Origin: Butyrivibrio fibrisolvens
GTDB lineage: Bacteria; Bacillota; Clostridia; Lachnospirales; Lachnospiraceae
DNA length: 64,000 nucleotides
Reading direction: 5' to 3'
NCBI RefSeq assembly: GCF_037113525.1
Contig: NZ_CP146963.1
Location: 1,860,001-1,924,000, forward strand
Shown here piece by piece: positions 42,383 to 50,562 of this stretch. The first letter of the stretch is position 1. The number at the start of each line of letters is the position of its first letter. The notes beneath the pieces are model-generated. The model worked only from the letters and a program-made list of their open reading frames with translations. It made no database searches and was not told where the DNA came from. The position numbers and the translations under genes are program-made.

Positions 42383-43312
42383 ATGATCATCAACACCGGA
42401 CAAAGAACAGACATACCTGCTTTCTACTCAGACTGGTTTGCAAACCGCCTGAAGGAAGGCTTTGTTTGCGTGCGGAATCCATATAATCAAAATCAGGTTA
42501 GTCGTTACCGCATTTCGCCGGATGTGGTTGATGTGATCGGCTTTTGTACCAAGAATCCGGCGCCAATGTTTAAGTACATGGACCTTCTTAAAGATTATGG
42601 GCAGTACTGGTATGTGACGATTACTCCCTATGGCAGAGACATAGAGCCTAATGTTCCGGATAAGCATAAGCTGATAGAAGATTTTAAGACGCTTTCTGAT
42701 ATTGTAGGCGTAAATTCAATAGGGTGGCGATTTGACCCGATATTCATATCTGACAGATATACTCAGGAATACCATATTCACGCATTCGAGCAGATCGCAA
42801 CAGCACTTCACGGATACACAAAGACTGTCGTTATCAGTTTCATAGATCTGTACCCAAAAGTAAAGCGCAACTTCCCGGAAGCAAAAGAAGTTCAAAAAGA
42901 GCAAAGACTAATACTTGGTCAAAAGATGATACAGATTGCTTCTGAAAATGGAATGACCGTTAAGCCCTGTGCTGAAGGCGACGAACTTGCAGAATACGGC
43001 GCTGATTGTGGCGGATGCATGAGAATAAGTGATTATGAAAAAGCTATAGGCCAAAAACTCGATGCTCCTAAGATTAAAGGCGCCAGAGCAGAATGCGCCT
43101 GCTACCTTTCCTGCGATATCGGAGCATATAATACCTGCAAACACCTGTGCAAATACTGCTATGCCAACGCCCAGCCTGATATTGTCCTTGCGCAAAGCCG
43201 CCTTCATGACCCCAAATCACCATTCCTAATCGGGAACTATATGAAAGGCGATAAAATCCACGATGTGCCGCAAAAATCCTGGATAAATGCACAATTGGAA
43301 TTGCCTTTATAA
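42383..43312 (+). CDS. DUF1848 family protein
   Basis: 309 aa from the ATG at 42383 (GAAAGGC upstream). VDVIGFCTKNPAPMFKYMDLL, WYVTITPYGRDIEPNVPDKH and GWRFDPIFIS are the conserved blocks of DUF1848. The C-terminus has Cys-rich CACYLSCDIGAYNTCKHLCK followed by YCYANA, suggesting an iron-sulfur cluster as in radical SAM relatives. Function unknown. The protein normally occurs alone, as here. Confidence 0.88.
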   Translation: MIINTGQRTDIPAFYSDWFANRLKEGFVCVRNPYNQNQVSRYRISPDVVDVIGFCTKNPAPMFKYMDLLKDYGQYWYVTITPYGRDIEPNVPDKHKLIEDFKTLSDIVGVNSIGWRFDPIFISDRYTQEYHIHAFEQIATALHGYTKTVVISFIDLYPKVKRNFPEAKEVQKEQRLILGQKMIQIASENGMTVKPCAEGDELAEYGADCGGCMRISDYEKAIGQKLDAPKIKGARAECACYLSCDIGAYNTCKHLCKYCYANAQPDIVLAQSRLHDPKSPFLIGNYMKGDKIHDVPQKSWINAQLELPL

Positions 43313-43404
43313 ATGGACACATGCGCAAAAATTGCGCAAAACATCACCTATCTTTGTGCGTTTTTGGTTAGAAAATGTATGAATATTTTGGCTATAAATA
43401 CAAC

Positions 43405-43450
43405 TTGCTATTTGCAATACAGTAATTTATAGTACAAGTAAGCGCTTACA
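43405..43450 (+). promoter_or_regulatory. Promoter and LacI/cre-type operator of the LacI gene
   Basis: TTGCTA (43405-43410), 17 bases, TATAGT (43428-43433). Immediately downstream, covering the likely start site, is AGTAAGCGCTTACA (43437-43450), which fits the LacI/CcpA-family cre consensus at 13 of 14 positions. Autoregulation is likely. Confidence 0.72.
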
Positions 43451-43611
43451 TTTTTATATTTACTTCAAAATCACAAGGCAAAAAAATGTTGCGCAAACAT
43501 GTTGTTTATTTCTACAAAGAGTAGATTAATTAACTGAACTTCGCACATATAAAGGAATCCGCCAACCACTTGGCCCTTTCCATAAGTGCGAAGCCAACGA
43601 GGTGAAATTTT

Positions 43612-44628
43612 ATGGGCAAGGATAAGCTTACAATCAGCGATATTGCGGAAGCTCTTGGTGTTTCCAAGACTACTGTTTCAAGAGCGCTTTCTGGTAAAGG
43701 TCGTATCAGCAAAGCTACCATCGACAAAGTTAATGATTATGTTCAGCAGCATCATTATCAGCCATATGGCGGTACTGACAAAGCTCTCGCGTTCAGGAAG
43801 ACTCATAATATCGCAGTTACCTGGTCTGGTGATTACGAGCTTGTTGAAATGCCCTATTTTCAGAATGTCCTCACCGGCATAGTTGAAGTTATGTCAGATG
43901 AGGGGTATGATGTCATGATTTCCCTTATCGTTAATGATCATATAGAGAATCTGAAAAGAGTAGTAGATAAGGGCAAGATAGATGGCGTTATCCTTACAAG
44001 AACGCTTGTAAATGACATTCCTTCAAGATATCTGAAAAACTCAGGTATGCCTTTTGTATGTATTGGTTCAAGTGATGATAAGGATGTTATCCAGATCGAT
44101 AATGATCATTTTGAGGCCTGCAGAGAGCTTACAAGTGCCCTTATTCATCAGGGACATAAGAGGATCGCTCTTATCGGTGGATCAAGTAATCATATCATTA
44201 CCAAGACCAGATATGGCGGCTTTGTAAAGGCTTTTCATGATGCCGGAGTAACCCTTGATACATCGATCATCTTCCTTGATATTAATACTGATAAAAGAAT
44301 TTCAGATATTTTATCATACCTTCTTACAGTTGATGTTGACTGTCTGATCTGCATGGATGATACATATGCGCTTCGTGTTATCGACATTTGCAAGAATGAG
44401 CATATCCGCATTTCAGAAGATCTTCGCATTGCTTCTTTTTACAACTCGACTCTTTTAAGCGGTATGGAGCCTGCAGTTACATCTCTTGATTTCAATGACA
44501 GGAATCTTGGGGCAGTAGCAGCAAGAACTCTTTTGCAAAAGATAAAAGGCGGCGATGTACAGAATCGTATGCTTAAAACTTACGAAGTAATGCTGCGGGA
44601 AAGTACTCGTAGAGTAGATAAATTCTAA
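43612..44628 (+). CDS. LacI-family transcriptional regulator
   Basis: 338 aa with GAGGTG upstream. LTISDIAEALGVSKTTVSRALSGKGRIS is the HTH and hinge. The periplasmic-binding-like sensor follows (GVILTRTLVNDIPS, FVCIGSSDDKDVIQIDND, HKRIALIGGSSNHI). It is directly upstream of the sugar-type ABC operon and probably controls it in response to a carbohydrate. Its site AGTAAGCGCTTACA differs from the AAAACGTTTA operators at 6124 and 6325, so it is not obviously their regulator. Confidence 0.92.
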   Translation: MGKDKLTISDIAEALGVSKTTVSRALSGKGRISKATIDKVNDYVQQHHYQPYGGTDKALAFRKTHNIAVTWSGDYELVEMPYFQNVLTGIVEVMSDEGYDVMISLIVNDHIENLKRVVDKGKIDGVILTRTLVNDIPSRYLKNSGMPFVCIGSSDDKDVIQIDNDHFEACRELTSALIHQGHKRIALIGGSSNHIITKTRYGGFVKAFHDAGVTLDTSIIFLDINTDKRISDILSYLLTVDVDCLICMDDTYALRVIDICKNEHIRISEDLRIASFYNSTLLSGMEPAVTSLDFNDRNLGAVAARTLLQKIKGGDVQNRMLKTYEVMLRESTRRVDKF

Positions 44629-44690
44629 TATTTTTTTCCTTTAAGTGATTTTTCAGAATGTGGTTGTATAGTGGTCTTATTGAAAAAGAT

Positions 44691-44964
44691 ACTGTTTCGA
44701 GGTGACGGGAAGTGCTAAAACACTGACTGATCGCAAATAAAAGTCGGAACAGTAACGAAAATAAGTGCTTGTAGAATCTTTTGTTATATGAATTATAGAT
44801 TCAATAATATATAATAGGGATAAGGGTTCGACTAGCACTGGTTTTAAAATCTGACACAGAGGTTTTCGAATTCATGGAACTGCAGGACGCAGTTGCGACA
44901 TGTTCAGTAATACTGAGATCAGGATGACTTCCTGGAGTATTTCGCTGTCGTGAAAGTGAATTCG
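44691..44964 (+). ncRNA. Structured leader RNA before the ABC operon (candidate riboswitch)
   Basis: Two foldable blocks. Block 1: ACTGTTTCGA (44691) pairs with TCGGAACAGT (44744), enclosing AGTG..CACT. Block 2 is a compact multibranch unit. Its P1 is CGAATTCA (44867-44874) with TGAATTCG (44957-44964), P2 is AACTGC/GCAGTT, and P3 is CGACA/TGTCG. P3 encloses P4 TCAGT/ACTGA and P5 CAGGA/TCCTG. It ends 20 bases before the start. I could not match it to a known riboswitch class. Confidence 0.55.
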
Positions 44965-44983
44965 TTAACATAGAGGGGAAGAG

Positions 44984-45961
44984 TTGAAAGCTTTAAGATC
45001 GCTGAATGACCTTTTGTCTGCTAATGCACGCCAAAAGGTGACTAAGGATGCTTCAGAACGTCAAAAAAAATCACTGTCACAACCTAAATATCTGCCTGTA
45101 AGATTTAAGGATATGGCTTTGTCATTTCTTTTTATAATCCCAAGTCTTATAGGTGTAGTGCTGTTCTTCGGCGCTCCATTTGCCGTGGTTATTTTCTATT
45201 CACTGGTTGATAATCCGACAAGATGTGAGTTCGTGGGTCTTTCTAATTTCTCAAGAGTGCTTAATAATTCAGCTTTTTTGATGGCGGCTCGCCATACTAT
45301 GGTGTTTTCTGCCATTGCGGTGCCGCTTGCAGTAGTGTTGTCACTTCTGCTGGCTATAGTACTTGAGAACAAGATCCCTGGAAGAAGTGCATTTAGAAGT
45401 ATGTTCCTGTCACCTATGATGGTTCCTATCGCGTCCATTGTTCTTATCTGGCAGGTTTTGTTTCATTACAATGGTCTTGTTAATCAGGTGATCGGTCTTG
45501 TCGGGATAGATAAGATCGACTGGCTCAAATCTGATAAGGCCCATTTCGTGATCATAGCTCTTTTTCTATGGAAGAATCTCGGTTACAATATGATACTTTT
45601 TATGGCAGCTCTTTCAAGCGTACCTGAAGATCAGCTTGAGGTTGCAAGGCTTGAAAATGCTAATGCATGGCAGACATTCTGGTATGTTAAGTTCAGATAT
45701 CTGTCATCTACGATCGTGTTTGTTGCGCTTATGTCACTTATTAATTCTTTCAAGGTATTCAGAGAGATATATCTGATGACAGGCGATTATCCGTATGATG
45801 CGCTTTATATACTTCAGCATTATATGAACAATAAATTCAGAAACCTTGACTATCAGGATCTGTCTGCGGCAGCCATCCTTATGTCAGGCGTTATGGTTGT
45901 TATCGTATTAGTTCTTTTTACAATAGAAGAACGTGTTGGCAAGGATGTGGAGAACTCATGA
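44984..45961 (+). CDS. Carbohydrate-type ABC transporter permease (MalF/UgpA-like)
   Basis: 325 aa. The start is TTG at 44984 with GAGGGG seven bases upstream. Six hydrophobic segments; the EAA-type loop is LSSVPEDQLEVARLENANAWQTF, with the usual E-A/V-A and G/N positions. It forms a heterodimer with the next gene product. No ATPase gene is in the operon, as is common for sugar importers that share an MsmK-like ATPase. Confidence 0.9.
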   Translation: MKALRSLNDLLSANARQKVTKDASERQKKSLSQPKYLPVRFKDMALSFLFIIPSLIGVVLFFGAPFAVVIFYSLVDNPTRCEFVGLSNFSRVLNNSAFLMAARHTMVFSAIAVPLAVVLSLLLAIVLENKIPGRSAFRSMFLSPMMVPIASIVLIWQVLFHYNGLVNQVIGLVGIDKIDWLKSDKAHFVIIALFLWKNLGYNMILFMAALSSVPEDQLEVARLENANAWQTFWYVKFRYLSSTIVFVALMSLINSFKVFREIYLMTGDYPYDALYILQHYMNNKFRNLDYQDLSAAAILMSGVMVVIVLVLFTIEERVGKDVENS

Positions 45962-47031
45962 TAAGGCATAATGATTCGTCAACTGAATATAGAGAGTGCA
46001 TTGTCGAGAGAGCTCCTCAGAACAGATGGATGGACATAGAAGGCGGTAAGCCTCCTAAGGTGGTAAAAGAAAAGCGAGCCTATTCCAAGGAAGAGATCAA
46101 AAAAGAGATTGCACTGTACAGAAAGTTTATAAGAGATCATAAGAGGAAAAAAAGAATCGAGGTTTTAGAGATTGCTATCGGAACTGTGATATGCGGCATT
46201 TTTGCAGTGATATTCCTGCTTCCGATCATACTTACGATTACCAATTCCTTTATGTCCTCAAGTGAGATAAATTCCAACTATGGTGCCATCTTTGCGACAA
46301 CTTCAACAGGTGGCAAGGTGTTTATTTCAAAGACCGTTAACCTGAAATTTATACCGGACATAATTACGTTGTCCCAGTATTATGTGGCGCTTTTTAAGAG
46401 TCCTGCATACCTTTTCAAGTTTTGGAATTCGGTAATATATGTTGTTCCGATCGTAGTATTCCAGCTTGCAGTATCATCACTTGCTTCATATGGTTTTGCA
46501 AGATATACAGGGAAAGTTAAAGGAGTGATCTTTTTCTTCTACGTTATCATCATGATGATGCCGTATCAGGTTACTCTGGTTCCTAACTATCTGGTATCTG
46601 AGTACCTTAATATTCTTGACACCAGATGGTCGATATGGCTTCCGGGCATCTTTTCGCCATTTGCAGTTTATATGCTGACCAAGTTCATGCGAAGGATTCC
46701 GGTTTCGGTTCTGGAAGCTGCAAGAATAGATGGTGCCAACGAGTGGAGCATTTTTACAAATGTTGCAATGCCGCTTTGTAAGGGCGGAATCGTATCTATA
46801 GCAATTCTGATTTTTATTGACTATTGGAATATGGTTGAGCAGCCGATCATCCTTCTTTCAGATGATTATCTGCATCCGCTTTCGGTATTTTTGTCCAAGA
46901 TCAATTCGGGGGAGATATCACTTGCTTTCGCCGTTGCGGTTATATATATGGTTTTGCCGATGCTGGTCTTTTTGTATGGTGAAGAGTACCTGATCGAGGG
47001 TATCACATATCAGGGCGGCGTCAAAGGATGA
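45958..47031 (+). CDS. Carbohydrate-type ABC transporter permease (MalG/UgpE-like)
   Basis: 357 aa, overlapping the previous stop by ATGA. About 70 extra hydrophilic N-terminal residues (Lys/Arg/Glu-rich) precede the six helices; the family is usually near 280 aa. The EAA loop is MRRIPVSVLEAARIDGANEW. Partner of the upstream permease. The cytoplasmic extension is unusual. Confidence 0.9.
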   Translation: MIRHNDSSTEYRECIVERAPQNRWMDIEGGKPPKVVKEKRAYSKEEIKKEIALYRKFIRDHKRKKRIEVLEIAIGTVICGIFAVIFLLPIILTITNSFMSSSEINSNYGAIFATTSTGGKVFISKTVNLKFIPDIITLSQYYVALFKSPAYLFKFWNSVIYVVPIVVFQLAVSSLASYGFARYTGKVKGVIFFFYVIIMMMPYQVTLVPNYLVSEYLNILDTRWSIWLPGIFSPFAVYMLTKFMRRIPVSVLEAARIDGANEWSIFTNVAMPLCKGGIVSIAILIFIDYWNMVEQPIILLSDDYLHPLSVFLSKINSGEISLAFAVAVIYMVLPMLVFLYGEEYLIEGITYQGGVKG

Positions 47032-47080
47032 TGCTCAATACTTATTAGATGTGCGATGGTGGTAAAAGGTTATAGAAGAA

Positions 47081-47173
47081 GTTTGAAAATAAAATTTTCA
47101 AACTTCACAAAGTGGTGTCGCGAGCTCCACCACTTCAACCATTAGTCACTCGCTTTGCTCGCGACATGAGGTT
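47081..47173 (+). repeat. Pseudoknot repeat, copy 2, immediately before a gene
   Basis: Same organisation as 22361-22455: GTTTGAAAAT..ATTTTCAAAC, AAGTGGTG / CACCACTT and GTCGCGAG / CTCGCGAC. Relative to copy 1 the G-U pair has become A-U (CGCC to CACC), a change that keeps the helix. It splits the permease pair from the adaptor gene and ends in GAGG before an ATG. Confidence 0.85.
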
Positions 47174-47177
47174 AAAT

Positions 47178-47210
47178 ATGAAAAGATATAGATGGTGGGA
47201 GGACGTATGA
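47178..47210 (+). other. Possible 10-codon leader peptide
   Basis: The GAGG at the repeat end is six bases before an ATG that encodes MKRYRWWEDV and stops overlapping the adaptor start (ATGA). It could couple translation to the adaptor gene, whose own GGGAGG lies inside it. Not proven to be translated. Confidence 0.4.
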
Positions 47211-49231
47211 GTAAAGACCGGGAATTTGATGAGAATAACAGTTTTGTTGATGATAACAATTTAATCGATGATACAAATAACATAGAACAGGAAGAAGAAA
47301 TGAAGTACAGCGATTCAGAAAATGAAACAAGCAATAATGAAGTATTAGAAAATACTGATACTGAAGAAAATAATAAAAACAGTAAACACAGTAAAAAACA
47401 AAAAGATATTGATGCAAAAGCTTCTTATGAATATGAAGATACTGAAGATATCGAAGATGACGATGATACCGATGATCTTGAAAAAGCCTTTGAAGAAGAA
47501 ACAAGGCGAATGAATGAAAAGAAGCTTAAGAGAGATGCCAGGATTCCTAAGGGTATGACTCCTCAGGAATATAAGGCGCAGAAGAGGAAGGATGCTATTA
47601 AGAATATAGCAATAGCTTTCCTTGCAGCACTTCTTGTTCTGACTCTTTTTTCAAATACCATTATGAATTATACCCTTCCTCAGGTAGCAACTACCTATGT
47701 TGGCAGCAATGAGATATCACCTCAGATAAGAGGAACCGGAACGCTGACAGCTGGAAGTACCTACGATGTAGTTATAACTCAGACCAGAAAGATTGCTACA
47801 GTTGAGGTTAAGGTAGGTCAGGAAGTTGAGAAGGATCAGGTCCTTTTTACATTGGAAGATGCTGAGTCAGAAGAACTTGAGGCTGCCAAGAAAGAGGCAG
47901 AGGATGCAAAGGATGCTTATGATCTTGAAATGTTCTCAGCAGATATTCCTGCAGCTGACATTCAGTCCATAAGAAGCGGCGCGTCACTTTCATTTGACAA
48001 GTTCTTACAGGAACTTGCTGAGGCTAATGAAAACTATAGTGCAGCACTTCAGGCTGATACTGATGTTCAGGCTCAGATCGACGAGTATGAATATTACAAG
48101 AAGATAGCTTCCTTGTATGTAACAGCTGACGAGGACAGAGATAAGTCCACAACAGGCACTACAACCATGTCTGATGCAGATATCGTATATCAGCAGACGC
48201 TTCTTGAAGAGCAGATCAAGAATCTTGAATCAGAAATTGCTGATTATGAAACTAAGATCACTGAGTTTGAATCCATGTACGGCAAAGATGCTCAGGTTTA
48301 TGAAGACAGTTCAGAAGATTTCATCAATGCATACAACAGCTATCGTGAAGCAATTGATAATAAATATGTGGCAGAGAGTAAGAAGGGCGTAGCAGAAAGG
48401 GAAAAAGCAAAGCTTGCTGATTTTGGGAATCTGGAAACAAGAAATGCTTCTTATTACGACGGTCTTATAGCTTCTGCAGAAGAAAATAAAAAGCAGACAG
48501 CTCAGGCACTTACAGAAGCTGAGAAAACCAGGTCTGAAGTCCTTGCAAAGATCAAGGCAGAGATAGCCCTTGTCCAGAAGAGAACTGATTATGAGCAGGC
48601 ACAGGCTAAGGTTGAAAAGCTTGAAGAAACAGCTATTGGAGCAACTATCAATGCGCCTGTAGCCGGAACTATCACAAATCTTGCTTATAAGGCAGGAGAG
48701 AGCACCAAGGCTAACGAAACAATGGCAACTATCCAGCTTGAAGGCCAGGTTCTTACCATGAGCTTTTCTGTTACAACAGAGCAGGCCAAGAAAGTTAAGG
48801 TAGGTCAGTCTGCTACAGCTCAGAATGCATGGGCATATAGCGACCTTTCAGCAGTACTTACATCTATCACTAATGATTCAACAGATCCTAATGGACATAA
48901 GGTCCTTAACTTTGAAGTATCAGGTTCAGACCTTTCTGCAGGGCAGAGCCTCAGCCTTGTAATGGGTGAGAATGCAGTAACTTATGATCTTGTAGTGCCT
49001 AACAGCGCAATAAGAGAAGATAACAATGGTAAGTTTGTTCTTATCCTTGAATCCAGAAGTACACCTTTTGGTAACCGTTATATTGCAAGAAGAGCAGATA
49101 TTACAGTAGTTGCATCTGATGATTCTAACTCTGCGATCACAGGTAATATTGAGCCTTATTCATATGTTATTACAACTGCTACAGCACCTGTTGCTTCAGG
49201 TGATCAGGTAAGACTTCAGGATTCTAACTAA
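47207..49231 (+). CDS. HlyD/MacA-like membrane-fusion adaptor with long acidic cytoplasmic head
   Basis: 674 aa from the ATG at 47207 (GGGAGG upstream). Residues 1-130 are hydrophilic and acidic with Asn/Glu repeats. One helix (about 133-150) follows, then a beta-barrel/lipoyl-like section (ISPQIRGTGTLTAGSTYDVV, EVKVGQEVEKDQVLFTLED). A long coiled coil follows, and then the second lipoyl half, ATINAPVAGTITNLAYKAGE. This is the HlyD/MacA order. Such adaptors normally serve efflux pumps; sitting between sugar permeases and a binding protein it is out of place. Confidence 0.85.
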   Translation: MSKDREFDENNSFVDDNNLIDDTNNIEQEEEMKYSDSENETSNNEVLENTDTEENNKNSKHSKKQKDIDAKASYEYEDTEDIEDDDDTDDLEKAFEEETRRMNEKKLKRDARIPKGMTPQEYKAQKRKDAIKNIAIAFLAALLVLTLFSNTIMNYTLPQVATTYVGSNEISPQIRGTGTLTAGSTYDVVITQTRKIATVEVKVGQEVEKDQVLFTLEDAESEELEAAKKEAEDAKDAYDLEMFSADIPAADIQSIRSGASLSFDKFLQELAEANENYSAALQADTDVQAQIDEYEYYKKIASLYVTADEDRDKSTTGTTTMSDADIVYQQTLLEEQIKNLESEIADYETKITEFESMYGKDAQVYEDSSEDFINAYNSYREAIDNKYVAESKKGVAEREKAKLADFGNLETRNASYYDGLIASAEENKKQTAQALTEAEKTRSEVLAKIKAEIALVQKRTDYEQAQAKVEKLEETAIGATINAPVAGTITNLAYKAGESTKANETMATIQLEGQVLTMSFSVTTEQAKKVKVGQSATAQNAWAYSDLSAVLTSITNDSTDPNGHKVLNFEVSGSDLSAGQSLSLVMGENAVTYDLVVPNSAIREDNNGKFVLILESRSTPFGNRYIARRADITVVASDDSNSAITGNIEPYSYVITTATAPVASGDQVRLQDSN

Positions 49232-49245
49232 AGCTGGGTTTGTAT

Positions 49246-50562
49246 ATGAAGAAAAATATTTTTTATAAAATTCATATAGCGTTAAAGCCTTACAGAAAAC
49301 GTCTTATAGCGGTGGTACTGCTTTTTGCTTTAGCTATTTTGCTTGGGATATATAAGGATGTGAAAGTGGCATCACTTATAGACCAGAATGGCTGGAGGAC
49401 CTGGAATGATGATGGAAGCTACGGGCAGGTGAGCATTTATTTTAATCATTCGCTTAAAGTAACACCGGATTCCATCAGGGAATATGACTATAAGATATTT
49501 AAAGCTCTTGAGGAGGCTGCGCTCACAGAAGAGGGAGATGAACTGATCTCCTGTTATAGCGCCCCCGGTTCAGTAGAACTTACTCATGAAAGTAAAAATC
49601 TGACAGTTAAGGCGATGGGCATAGGCGGCGATTTTTTCTATATACATCCGGTTCAGCTTGTGAACGGTTCGTATTTTGATCCTAATAGTGATATGAAGGA
49701 TCAGATCGTCATTGATGAAGATACAGCATGGAATTTGTTTGGTTCAAGCAATATAGTTGGACAGGCTGTGTATATAAATGGTATACCTCACTATATCAGC
49801 GGTGTTGTAAAAAGACCTAAAGATAAGATTGCCAAGGCGGCAGGATTGTCCAATCCGATAGTATATGTTTCATATCAGACACTTGTTATAAATGGAAGAG
49901 TTGATTCCAGTAGTTTTGATTCGGGCCAGATCCAGACTATAGATCCAAATGATGATGGCATGGGCTACCTGGGTTCGTCTGATTCCGGTTCTGATAACTA
50001 TTCATCAGGATCGGCAGGAGATGGAAGCGACTCGTCAAAATCAAGCATCACAGCTCCGCTTTCTTTTGGAGAAAGAGCTGCTGCAGAGAGTGTAAGCATT
50101 ATTTCCAATAACATAAGTGATGTTGGCGGAATAGCCTGCTATGAACTTATAATGCCTGATTCTGTAGAAAACTATGCGGCAAATCTTGTAAAAGAGAAGC
50201 TTTCATTTAAAGATAATGCAGATATCGTGGTAATGGATTCCAGAGCGAGATTTTCGTTTGGACCACTTATAAATATCTTTAGATCTTTTCCCGGAAGATC
50301 CATGCAGCTTACGGAATTTTCCTATCCTTATTGGGAAAACATAGCAAGAGGCTGGGAAGATATACTGGCCATGGTAGTAATGGCACAGTTGTTACTATAT
50401 ATATTAGTTTTTTTACTAATAGTATGGATCACTGTCAGCTGGTACAACAACAGAACCTGGCGGACTAAAGATGTTATTAAGAAGATAAATGACAAGGTTT
50501 ACGATTTTCAGTCACACAATAAAAGGAGAAAAAACAATGGTAAGATCAAAAAAACTAGTTAG
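49246..50562 (+). CDS. MacB periplasmic-domain-like membrane protein, half transporter
   Basis: 438 aa; the start is ATG at 49246 or TTG at 49240, with a weak ribosome site. One N-terminal helix (about 17-36) leads to an extracytoplasmic domain with LTVKAMGIGGDFFYIHPVQL, GSYFDPN and IVIDEDTAWNLFGSSNIVGQ. These blocks resemble the MacB periplasmic core domain. A second helix (about 375-400) and basic tail end it. MacB has four helices and an ATPase; here the other helices and the ATPase are absent. A Ser/Gly-rich insertion follows residue 240. Confidence 0.6.
   Translation: MKKNIFYKIHIALKPYRKRLIAVVLLFALAILLGIYKDVKVASLIDQNGWRTWNDDGSYGQVSIYFNHSLKVTPDSIREYDYKIFKALEEAALTEEGDELISCYSAPGSVELTHESKNLTVKAMGIGGDFFYIHPVQLVNGSYFDPNSDMKDQIVIDEDTAWNLFGSSNIVGQAVYINGIPHYISGVVKRPKDKIAKAAGLSNPIVYVSYQTLVINGRVDSSSFDSGQIQTIDPNDDGMGYLGSSDSGSDNYSSGSAGDGSDSSKSSITAPLSFGERAAAESVSIISNNISDVGGIACYELIMPDSVENYAANLVKEKLSFKDNADIVVMDSRARFSFGPLINIFRSFPGRSMQLTEFSYPYWENIARGWEDILAMVVMAQLLLYILVFLLIVWITVSWYNNRTWRTKDVIKKINDKVYDFQSHNKRRKNNGKIKKTS

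Noticed and set aside
43437..43450. Same operator as the AAAACGTTTA sites near 6.1-6.3 kb
   Set aside because: The half-sites differ (GTAAGCG against GAAAACG), so a shared regulator cannot be claimed.
44691..44964. Known riboswitch classes (cyclic-di-GMP, SAM, purine, cobalamin, T-box)
   Set aside because: None of their conserved cores was found by eye; the leader is reported as unassigned.
49246..50562. Complete MacB or FtsX permease
   Set aside because: Only two helices and no ATPase or terminal helix cluster; it is called only MacB-periplasmic-domain-like.
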